Source: DATBGO01 sp963695645 (GTDB lineage: Bacteria; Actinomycetota; Actinomycetes; Streptosporangiales; Streptosporangiaceae). From it: a stretch of 64,000 nt of DNA. The stretch spans positions 124,001 through 188,000 of the forward strand of contig CAVOHC010000012.1 of the NCBI GenBank assembly GCA_963695645.1, given 5' to 3'. The stretch's first letter is position 1; the number at the start of each line of letters is the position of its first letter. The notes under the pieces are model-generated. The model was not told where the DNA came from and did not search any database. It saw only the letters and a list, made by a program, of their open reading frames with translations. A program made the translations under genes and the position numbers. Shown here piece after piece: positions 33,183 through 40,535 of this stretch.

Positions 33183-34403
33183 ATGACGTTCAACGTCCAA
33201 TCCGAAGTTGGCCAGCTCAGGCAGGTCATCCTGCACCGCCCCGGCCTTGAGCTGTCCCGGCTGACCCCGCAGAACATCGGCGAGCTGCTGTTCGATGATG
33301 TGATGTGGGCCAAGGTGGCGAAGGAAGAGCACGACGCGTTCGCCGCCACCCTGCGGGATCGGGGTGTCGAAGTGCACTACTTCGGGCAGCTCCTTGCGGA
33401 AACGCTGGAGCTGCCCGAAGGCCGGGCCTTCGTCCTGGACCGGGTATGCACTCAAGAGCTGCTCGGCCCCGCGCTGGTACAGCCGCTCCGGCGGCTCTTC
33501 GACGACCTGGACGGGGTGGCCCTTGCCGAGTTCCTCGTTGGCGGAGTACTCAAGGCGGACCTGCATCCAGCCCGCGCGCACAGCCTCAAGTGGGACATGA
33601 TGCGGGCGGATGATTTCCTGCTCCCGCCGCTGCCCAATCACCTGTTCCAGCGCGACAACTCCTGCTGGATCTACGGCGGTGTCTCGGTCAACCCGATGGC
33701 CAAGCCCGCCCGGCAGCGCGAGACGCTGCACAGCCGGGCGATCTACCGCTATCACCCGAAATTCGCCGCCGCCGATTTCGTGACCTACTTCGGCGACGAC
33801 GACTCCAGCCACCTGCCCGCGACGGTGGAAGGCGGCGACGTGCACGTGCTCGGGAACGGGGCGGTGCTGACCGGGATGGGGGAGCGGACGACTCCGATGG
33901 CGGTGGAGATTCTCGCCCGCGCCCTGTTCGCCAGCGGTCAGGCTCGCACCGTCATCGCGGTCGAACTGCCCAAGACCCGCGCCATGATGCATCTCGACAC
34001 GGTCATGACCATGGTCGATGCGGGCACGTTCGTCATCTATCCGTATGTCGACCGGCACCTCCGGTCGTGGACGCTGACCGGCGAAAGCGGCAAGGCGGAG
34101 GTGGCGGTCAGCCGTAACCACAGTCTCTGGGGGACCCTGGCGGCGGCGCTCGGCGTGGACAAGGTGACGGTCCTGGCCACCGACGAGGACATCAGGGCCG
34201 CCGAACGCGAGCAATGGGACGACGGGACAAACTACCTCGCGGTGGCGCCCGGCGTCGTGCTGGGCTACGAGCGCAACGTGCCGACCAACACGATGCTGCG
34301 CACGCACGGCATCGAGGTCATCGCCGTGGCAGGCAACGAACTCGGCCGCGGGCGCGGCGGCCCGCGCTGCATGGCCTGCCCGATCGAACGCGATGCCGCC
34401 TGA
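33183..34403 (+). CDS. arcA: Arginine deiminase
   Basis: An arginine deiminase of 406 residues, the first enzyme of the arginine deiminase pathway, converting arginine to citrulline and ammonia. The catalytic features are present: GGDVHVLG, the histidine in MMHLDTVMTMVD, and the nucleophile cysteine in CMACPIERD at the C-terminus. It begins MTFNVQSEVGQLRQVILHRP, the normal start, with GTAGGAAA upstream. A perfect DosR-like box lies 64 bases before it, and arcB follows after one small gene, with its own box. The pathway yields ATP and ammonia without oxygen, fitting the island. The last enzyme, carbamate kinase, is not in the window. Confidence 0.93.
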   Translation: MTFNVQSEVGQLRQVILHRPGLELSRLTPQNIGELLFDDVMWAKVAKEEHDAFAATLRDRGVEVHYFGQLLAETLELPEGRAFVLDRVCTQELLGPALVQPLRRLFDDLDGVALAEFLVGGVLKADLHPARAHSLKWDMMRADDFLLPPLPNHLFQRDNSCWIYGGVSVNPMAKPARQRETLHSRAIYRYHPKFAAADFVTYFGDDDSSHLPATVEGGDVHVLGNGAVLTGMGERTTPMAVEILARALFASGQARTVIAVELPKTRAMMHLDTVMTMVDAGTFVIYPYVDRHLRSWTLTGESGKAEVAVSRNHSLWGTLAAALGVDKVTVLATDEDIRAAEREQWDDGTNYLAVAPGVVLGYERNVPTNTMLRTHGIEVIAVAGNELGRGRGGPRCMACPIERDAA

Positions 34404-34607
34404 TCCCTGGCGGAGCGGACCGGCTGAGTGTCCGGCCGCCCGGCCGGTCGTCCCGCCGGCGTCCTTTCCGGGTCTTCTATCCCGGTCCTTCCCGGCTCCT
34501 TTACCGGCCATCCTTTCCGGTCTTTCATTTCCGGCGGAAATCAGGACCCGTGCCACGCTAGACTGATATCACAAACGGTGATCATGCTGTCACGTACTGG
34601 GGGGTAA

Positions 34608-34850
34608 GTGACTATTCACGCGCTGACCGGTGCCGCGGCCCAGGCGCTGAGCGAGGAGTTTCCTCGCTGGCGGATCTGGGCGGACGAGAGCGGCTGGCAC
34701 GCCTGCCGTCGCGGCCGGTTCGTCCAGGAGTACCACAACGGTGCGCCGGCCTTTTCGGTGCACGCGTCGAGCCCGATGGAACTGGCCGCCCAGCTGCTCT
34801 GGCAGCAGGCGGTGGACGTGCACGCCCCGAGCGGCTGCTCCCGCAGGTGA
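34608..34850 (+). CDS. Small conserved hypothetical protein
   Basis: A protein of 80 residues starting at a GTG 3 bases after a GGGGGTAA stretch. It contains FPRWRIWADESGWHACRRGR, resembling small uncharacterised actinobacterial proteins, and is tryptophan-rich with no membrane helix. It sits between arcA and arcB on the same strand but separated from each by more than 200 bases. The start is uncertain and no function is recognised. Confidence 0.6.
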   Translation: MTIHALTGAAAQALSEEFPRWRIWADESGWHACRRGRFVQEYHNGAPAFSVHASSPMELAAQLLWQQAVDVHAPSGCSRR

Positions 34851-34968
34851 CCTGCCTGCTCGCGTAGCGGCCTCGGGCTGCTCCAGGCCCGGCCGCGGTT
34901 GCCCGCGGGCCGGTCCGTTGACGTGCGCAGGGGCCGGTGCAAGGCTGATCCGTTCGGTCCGCACAGAC

Positions 34969-34982
34969 GGGACATAAGTCCC
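34969..34982. promoter_or_regulatory. Perfect DosR-like box upstream of arcB
   Basis: GGGAC-ATAA-GTCCC has complete 5-bp arms and an AT-rich centre, the closest match to the DosR core in the window. It is 145 bases before the arcB start. Confidence 0.7.
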
Positions 34983-35127
34983 TTACCGGGTGCGCCGCGG
35001 TGTAGCAGATTAGCCAGCGTCAACGCTGCATCGTGGGCGCCCGTCGCAGGCGCCCGCCCTGATGCCAGCGTGCCCGCGAAGGCGATCATGTACTGACCGC
35101 GAGCCGCTCGACCAGCCAGGAGCACGT

Positions 35128-36129
35128 ATGGACCTGATAGGACGCAATCTGCTTAAGGAGACCGACCTATCGGCGGATGAATTCCGCTACCTTGTCGAAT
35201 TCGGCGGTCAGCTCAAGATGCAGAAGCGGCTGGGTCAGCGGACCAGCAGGCTCGAGGGCCGCAGCATCGCCCTGATCTTCGAGAAGACGTCCACGCGGAC
35301 CAGGTCCGCCTTCGAGGTCGCCGCGCACGATGAGGGCGGCCACGTCACCTACCTCGGACCTGACGATTCCCAGCTTGGCAGCAAGGAGTCGGTGCAGGAC
35401 ACCGCGCGGGTGCTCGGCCGGATGTTCGACGGGATCGAGTTCCGCGGGTTCTCCCAGGAATCGGTCGAGGTTCTCGGCGCTTTCGCCGGCGTACCGGTCT
35501 GGAACGGTCTCACCGATCAGTGGCACCCGACGCAGATGCTCGCCGATGTGCTGACCATGCGTGATCATGCGGCCAAGCCGCTGTCCGCCGTCTCGTACTG
35601 CTACCTGGGGGACGGCAGGAACAACACGGCCAACTCGCTGCTGGTGACGGGGGCGCTGCTGGGACTCGACGTCCGGATCTGCGCGCCCGAGCAGCTATGG
35701 CCGTCACCGGAGGTGCAGAGCATCGCCACCGGGCTGGCGTCCGGATCAGGGGCGGGGCTGCTGGTGACCGCCGACGTGACGGCTGCCGTGGCTGGCGCGG
35801 ACTTCCTGTACACCGATGTCTGGCTGTCGATGGGCGAGCCGGCCGGCGAGTGGGATGCGCGGATCGACCTGCTGCTGCCTTACCAGGTGAACGCGGCGGT
35901 GATGGCGGCGACCGGCAACCCGGCGGTGCAGTTCCTGCACTGCCTGCCCGCGCTGCACAACACGCAGACGCGGATCGGGCAGCAGATCTACGACAAGCGC
36001 GGGCTGACGGCCCTGGAGGTGACGGAAGAGGTCTTCGAGTCGCCAGCGTCCCTCGTCTTCGACCAGGCGGAGAACCGGATGCACACGATCAAGGCGACCA
36101 TGGTGGCCACGATCGGCGTGCAGCCGTGA
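35128..36129 (+). CDS. arcB: Ornithine carbamoyltransferase, probably catabolic
   Basis: A protein of 333 residues with all OTCase landmarks: carbamoyl-phosphate site STRTRSAFE, HPTQMLAD and HCLPA. In the deiminase pathway it splits citrulline to ornithine and carbamoyl phosphate. The ATG at 35128 has AGGAG upstream; an earlier in-frame start would add a basic stretch foreign to the family. Proximity to arcA, a box of its own and absence of other arginine-biosynthesis genes support the catabolic assignment, but anabolic ArgF cannot be excluded from sequence alone. It converges with the MMPL gene. Confidence 0.88.
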   Translation: MDLIGRNLLKETDLSADEFRYLVEFGGQLKMQKRLGQRTSRLEGRSIALIFEKTSTRTRSAFEVAAHDEGGHVTYLGPDDSQLGSKESVQDTARVLGRMFDGIEFRGFSQESVEVLGAFAGVPVWNGLTDQWHPTQMLADVLTMRDHAAKPLSAVSYCYLGDGRNNTANSLLVTGALLGLDVRICAPEQLWPSPEVQSIATGLASGSGAGLLVTADVTAAVAGADFLYTDVWLSMGEPAGEWDARIDLLLPYQVNAAVMAATGNPAVQFLHCLPALHNTQTRIGQQIYDKRGLTALEVTEEVFESPASLVFDQAENRMHTIKATMVATIGVQP

Positions 36130-36180
36130 CGATCGTCGCCGACGCCGAGGCCATGGCCGACGGGAAGGCAGGCCCGGGCG

Positions 36181-38316
36181 TCACCGGGTTAGCTGCCCAG
36201 CCATGGCCGCCCGGGTGCTGGCCTGCTCGACCGACTCGCTGGCCAGCCGGCTCGGCCACCACATGTGCCGGCCGATGTCCAGGTTGAGCGCGGTCACCAG
36301 CACGGACCTGACAATGATGGTGTCGAGCAGCACGCCCAGCGCGACCGTGAAGCCGATCTCGGTGAAGAACACCAGCGGCAGTGTGCCGAGCATCGCGAAG
36401 GTGCCCGCCAGCACCAGGCCTGCGGAGGTGATCACCCCGCCGGTTGCGGCCAGCCCGGTGAGCGCGCCGCGGCGGGTCCCCGACCGCGCGGATTCCTCGC
36501 GGACCCTGGTCATCAGGAAGATGTTGTAGTCGATGCCCAGAGCGACCAGGAAGACAAACGCGAACAGCGGCATCGACGTGTCGGCCCCGGCGAACCCGAA
36601 CAGGTACCTGAAAGCCAGTGCGGACAGTCCGAGCGCCGCGCCGAACGAGAGCACGACGGTACCGATGAGGATCAGCGGCGCCACGACGGCCCGCAGCAGC
36701 AGGGCAAGGATGATCAGCACGACAATCAGGACCAGCGGGATGATCACGTTGCGGTCGCGGGTGGCGTACCGCTCTACGTCCAGGGCAATCGCGCTAGCAC
36801 CGCCGACCTTGGCGTTGGCGCCCTTGATCGCACCGACACCGGCCCTGACCCGGTCGACGGTCGCGTAGGCCGCCTGGCTGTCCGGCTTGCTGGCCAGCGT
36901 GCCCTGCAGGTAGACAAGGCCGTCCTTGACTTGCGGCGGGGCTACCGACGCGATCCCCGCAGTCCGCGCCAGGGTGGCCCGCAGCGGGGCGGCCGCGCTC
37001 GCGTTGCCGATGACGGCGACCGGCTCACCCGCTCCAGCAGGAAAGTGCCTGGCCAGGACTTGCTCGCCGGCCACCGACGCGGGTGTGCCGCGGAACGACT
37101 GCGCGGTGGTCAGCGGGCCGATCTTGAAGCCGACCAGGCCGAGCGTAGCGCAGGCCAGCAGCAAAGCCGTGACGCCCCATACCACCCGGGGCCGGATGGC
37201 GATCCGCCGGCCGATCCTGGCCCAGAAGCCGCCCTGGGTCGGCTCCGCCGTGCCGTACCTCGGCCGCACTGGCCAGAAGATCCACCGGCCGCAGATCACC
37301 AGCAGCGCGGGCAGCAGGGTGATCATGGCGAGCAGGGCGATGCCGATGCCGATCGCGGCGACCGGGCCAAGTCCGGAGATGTCCGCGGACTCCGCGACCA
37401 GCAGGCAGAGCATGCTCACGATGACGGTCGCGCCGCTCGCGATGATCGCGGGCCCGGCCCTGCGCAGCGCCTCAGCCATCGCCTCGTGCCGGTCTTCGTG
37501 CCTGCGTAGTTCCTCCCGGTAGCGAGCGATAAGCAGCAGCGCGTAGTCGGTCCCCGCACCGAGCACGAGTACCACAAGGATCCCGCCGCTCTGCCCGTTG
37601 ACGGTCAGGTTCGCATGCTGCGTCAGCAGGTAGATGACCGCCTCTGCCGCGATGAGCGCGACGCCAGCGGACAGGATCGGCAGCAGCCAGACGACCGGGC
37701 TCCGGTAAGTCAGCAGGAGCAGCACGATGACCACCGCCAGGGTCGCGAACAGCAGCGTGGTATCGATGCCCTTGAAGATCTTCAGCTCGTCCGCCGCGCT
37801 GGCGGCCGGTCCGGTGACGTAGACCGATACCCCTGGATTGCCCGCGGACGCGGTTGCCTTCAGGCCGTTGACGAATCCCTCGATGTTGGCGGTGTAGCCG
37901 AGATCCGAGCCGACAATGGTCTCGATCGCCCGGTGGTCGGGCGCCGGGATCGGGCAGGCCACCCGGCCGGCGACGACGGGGATGGCCGCGAACTGGCGCG
38001 CGTCGGCGGCGGCCTTGCGCAGGTCGGCGGGCGTGATCCCGGATTGCCGCTGGTAGATCACCACAGCCGGGTTCAGGTTCTTCGAGGTAAATCTGGCCTG
38101 CAGGTTGAGTTCCTGGGTCGAGTCAGCGGTGGCCGGAAGGTAGGACGAGGCGTCGTTCTTTTCCGCGCCCTGCAGCTTGCCCGCCAGCGATCCGGTGAGG
38201 GCTATGACCACGATCCAGAACACGACGACGAGGTACTTGGTGCGCCTGCCGCAGGGCAGCGCGGCGATCCGGCGGGCCCTGCTCCCCGTCTCGGTCACGC
38301 GATCTGTCTTGCTCAC
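36181..38316 (-). CDS. MMPL/RND-family membrane transporter
   Basis: A protein of 711 residues with the MmpL layout: one helix near residue 25-45, a large extracytoplasmic loop, five helices at about 175-340, another loop, and the final helix group at 515-690. Motifs such as GAGTDYALLLIARYREEL and GIDYNIFLMTRVREES lie in the helix groups and include proton-relay acidic residues of the family. The GTG at 38316 is preferred because GGGAGG is 5 bases upstream; an upstream ATG at 38352 is possible. MmpL proteins export lipids or metals; substrate unknown. A 16-bp palindrome lies 85 bases upstream. Confidence 0.87.
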   Translation of the reverse strand: MSKTDRVTETGSRARRIAALPCGRRTKYLVVVFWIVVIALTGSLAGKLQGAEKNDASSYLPATADSTQELNLQARFTSKNLNPAVVIYQRQSGITPADLRKAAADARQFAAIPVVAGRVACPIPAPDHRAIETIVGSDLGYTANIEGFVNGLKATASAGNPGVSVYVTGPAASAADELKIFKGIDTTLLFATLAVVIVLLLLTYRSPVVWLLPILSAGVALIAAEAVIYLLTQHANLTVNGQSGGILVVLVLGAGTDYALLLIARYREELRRHEDRHEAMAEALRRAGPAIIASGATVIVSMLCLLVAESADISGLGPVAAIGIGIALLAMITLLPALLVICGRWIFWPVRPRYGTAEPTQGGFWARIGRRIAIRPRVVWGVTALLLACATLGLVGFKIGPLTTAQSFRGTPASVAGEQVLARHFPAGAGEPVAVIGNASAAAPLRATLARTAGIASVAPPQVKDGLVYLQGTLASKPDSQAAYATVDRVRAGVGAIKGANAKVGGASAIALDVERYATRDRNVIIPLVLIVVLIILALLLRAVVAPLILIGTVVLSFGAALGLSALAFRYLFGFAGADTSMPLFAFVFLVALGIDYNIFLMTRVREESARSGTRRGALTGLAATGGVITSAGLVLAGTFAMLGTLPLVFFTEIGFTVALGVLLDTIIVRSVLVTALNLDIGRHMWWPSRLASESVEQASTRAAMAGQLTR

Positions 38317-38400
38317 GCGATCCTCCCAGCTGCACGATCCGGTCCGGGCCATGCCCCGCGTCGGCCCGGGCTATACGATCCATCGCGAATTTGCGGCCTG

Positions 38401-38416
38401 TCAAGCTATATCTTGA
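38401..38416. promoter_or_regulatory. Palindromic site TCAAG-N6-CTTGA, possible operator
   Basis: TCAAGCTATATCTTGA has perfect 5-bp arms and lies between the GntR-type gene and the MMPL gene, 85 bases upstream of the MMPL start. It could be an operator for the MMPL gene. No regulator can be assigned. Confidence 0.4.
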
Positions 38417-38450
38417 TGGGAGTCCACGGCCGGACGGCCCGGCGGCAACG

Positions 38451-39293
38451 CTAGCCGGGCAGCTCCGAGGTCCACACGACGAGCCGGGTGCGGTCACCGC
38501 GGAACAGGTCCCGGGCGAATTCAAGGGGCAGCCCGGACCGGCTGTAGGCGATGCGCTCGACCAGCATCAGCGGGGCGCCCTCGGCCACGCCGAGCGCGCC
38601 GGCCTCGCGGGGCCCGGCTGTCACCGGCTCGAGGCTTTCCCTGGCCCGGTGCGGCCGCTGGCCGTACTTCACCTCGAGCAGCTCATACAGTGAGCCGTCA
38701 AGGCGCTCGTCAAGCAATCCGGGAAACAGCGCTGCGGGGAACCTGGAGTTCTCGACGGCAATCGGCTTTCCGTCGGCGAGCCTGAGCCGCCGCACCTGGA
38801 GGACCTGGTCGCAGTCGGCGAGCTGGAGGGCCGCAGCGGCGGCCGGCCCTGCCGGGCGCGTCATCGCGGACAGCACCCGCGCCCCGGCCACCATCCCGGC
38901 CCGGCGCAGCTGCTCGGAGAAACCGGCCAGGGTGGTCAGATCCTGCTCCAGCTTGGCCGCCGCGACGAAGGTGCCGCCGCGGCGGCCGACCGCCTTCGTG
39001 ACCAGGCCGCGCCTGGCCAGCTCGCCGAGGGCGTGCCGGAGCGTCATCCTGCTGACACCGAACCAGGCGGCCAGATCCTGCTCGGCCGGCAGCCGGTCGC
39101 CCGGCACCAGCCTGCCGACCGTGATCTCGCCCGCCAGCCAGTCCTCAATCTGCGCGTGCACGGTGGTGCCCGGCGCCCGCGAGATCGCCGGGGGCGCGCT
39201 GACGCGCGTCTGCAGCGCTGGCTGCCTGGTGTCGGGCTGCCCGGGCGGCATGGTGCCGGCCTGTGGCGGCCCGGTGCCTGGCTGTGGCGGCAT
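38451..39293 (-). CDS. GntR-family transcriptional regulator, HutC (UTRA) type
   Basis: A protein of 280 residues. After a Pro-rich leader of about 40 comes a winged helix-turn-helix at about 45-105, with PAEQDLAAWFGVSRMTLRHA. The UTRA effector domain follows at about 125-275. Such regulators repress neighbouring catabolic genes until a sugar or small-amine ligand binds. It is divergent from a choline-kinase-like gene and a dimethylglycine dehydrogenase-type gene, so it probably controls them; a candidate operator is at 39504. The annotated start at 39293 includes the Pro-rich leader and may be too long; no ribosome-binding site decides it. Confidence 0.83.
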   Translation of the reverse strand: MPPQPGTGPPQAGTMPPGQPDTRQPALQTRVSAPPAISRAPGTTVHAQIEDWLAGEITVGRLVPGDRLPAEQDLAAWFGVSRMTLRHALGELARRGLVTKAVGRRGGTFVAAAKLEQDLTTLAGFSEQLRRAGMVAGARVLSAMTRPAGPAAAAALQLADCDQVLQVRRLRLADGKPIAVENSRFPAALFPGLLDERLDGSLYELLEVKYGQRPHRARESLEPVTAGPREAGALGVAEGAPLMLVERIAYSRSGLPLEFARDLFRGDRTRLVVWTSELPG

Positions 39294-39503
39294 GCACAGG
39301 ATGCTAGGCGGTGGATGCCGCCCCGGGCACCCCCTCAGCGTTCCGGCGCCGCCGCGGCCGTCAGGGCCCGGTCATCCGGCGACGGTGCGGTCCGGAGTCG
39401 CGCCCGGGTTCGCTGGGAAGCTGCGTGCTGGCGCTCATGACGAGCCCCTCCCGCTGCACGGGACGCGGATTGAGGCGTAGCGTACGATTAACGGGGAGTA
39501 ATT

Positions 39504-39511
39504 GTCCAGAC
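39504..39511. promoter_or_regulatory. Possible HutC/GntR operator
   Basis: GTCCAGAC, within TTGTCCAGACTT, is close to the GT-N-TA-N-AC core of HutC-family sites. It lies 31 bases before the kinase start at 39543. A single short site, so weak evidence. Confidence 0.3.
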
Positions 39512-39542
39512 TTTTGCCGTGCTCGTCCCCGGGAGTGCGCCG

Positions 39543-40457
39543 ATGGCTGATGCCGCTGGCGTCGACGCGCTGTTTGCGCGGGTGCCCAGCCTGTCCGCGG
39601 AGCCTCGCTTGGTGCAGGAACTGCCCGGCGGGCTGACCAACCGCAATTACAAGGTGACGACCCCGGATGGCACGTTCGTGGCCAGGGTCTGCTCGGACGG
39701 CGGCGAGTTGCTGGCGATCGACCGGGACAACGAGTACCGCAATTCGGTGACGGCCGCCGCCGCGGGCGTCGGCGCGCCGGTCATCGAGCACCTCCCGCAG
39801 CACGGGGTCCTGGTGCTGCGTTATATTCCGGGCCGGACCTTCAGCAACGCCGACGTCGCCGCGGAAGGCAACATCCCGCGGATTGCCGCCGCCTGCGGCA
39901 AACTGCACGCGGGCGGCCGGTTCGCCGGTGACTTCGACATGTTCGACATCCAGCGCAGGTACCTGTCGGTAGCCGCCGCCCGCAGAATGCGGATCCCGCG
40001 CGGCTACGACGAGCAGGCCGCCAGTTTCGAGGCGATGCGCGAAGCGCTAGCGGTCTGCGCCACGGCGACGGTCCCGTGTCATAACGACCTGCTGGCGGGG
40101 AACTTCATCGACGACGGCGACCGGATCTGGCTGATCGACTACGAGTATGCGGGCAACAACGATCCCTGCTTCGAGCTCGGCAACATCTGGAGCGAGTGCG
40201 GCCTTTCGCTGGACGCCCTGGCGGAACTGATCACGGCCTACTACGGCAGGCCGCTGCGCGGCAAGATCGCCAGGGCCCGGCTGCTCGGGCTGGCCGCCAA
40301 GTACGGCTGGACGCTCTGGGGGGCCATCCAGTACGCGACGAGCCCGCTCGACTTCGACTTCTGGTCCTGGGCGATGGAGCGGTTCGAGGCGGCCGCGGCC
40401 GCGTTCGCGGCGCCCGGCTTCCCAGCGCTGCTCGACGACGTGGTGCGCGATGACTGA
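39543..40457 (+). CDS. Choline/ethanolamine kinase-like phosphotransferase (APH fold)
   Basis: A protein of 304 residues. The N-lobe segment ELPGGLTNRNYKV is typical of LicA/choline-kinase-like proteins; the catalytic loop is PCHNDLLAGNFI with the metal site IWLIDYEYAG. It probably phosphorylates a small amino-alcohol such as choline. The ATG at 39543 with GGGAG upstream is preferred; the frame extends to a GTG at 39519. It lies between the GntR-type gene (divergent) and the dehydrogenase, suggesting a choline or methylamine pathway, but the substrate is inferred. Confidence 0.8.
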   Translation: MADAAGVDALFARVPSLSAEPRLVQELPGGLTNRNYKVTTPDGTFVARVCSDGGELLAIDRDNEYRNSVTAAAAGVGAPVIEHLPQHGVLVLRYIPGRTFSNADVAAEGNIPRIAAACGKLHAGGRFAGDFDMFDIQRRYLSVAAARRMRIPRGYDEQAASFEAMREALAVCATATVPCHNDLLAGNFIDDGDRIWLIDYEYAGNNDPCFELGNIWSECGLSLDALAELITAYYGRPLRGKIARARLLGLAAKYGWTLWGAIQYATSPLDFDFWSWAMERFEAAAAAFAAPGFPALLDDVVRDD

Positions 40458-40535
40458 TGACCGGCGGCCGGGGCCGGCTCCCGGTGGGCTGCCGGGTCGG
40501 CTCTTCGGGGACGGGCGGCGGCCCGGAGCGGTCCG

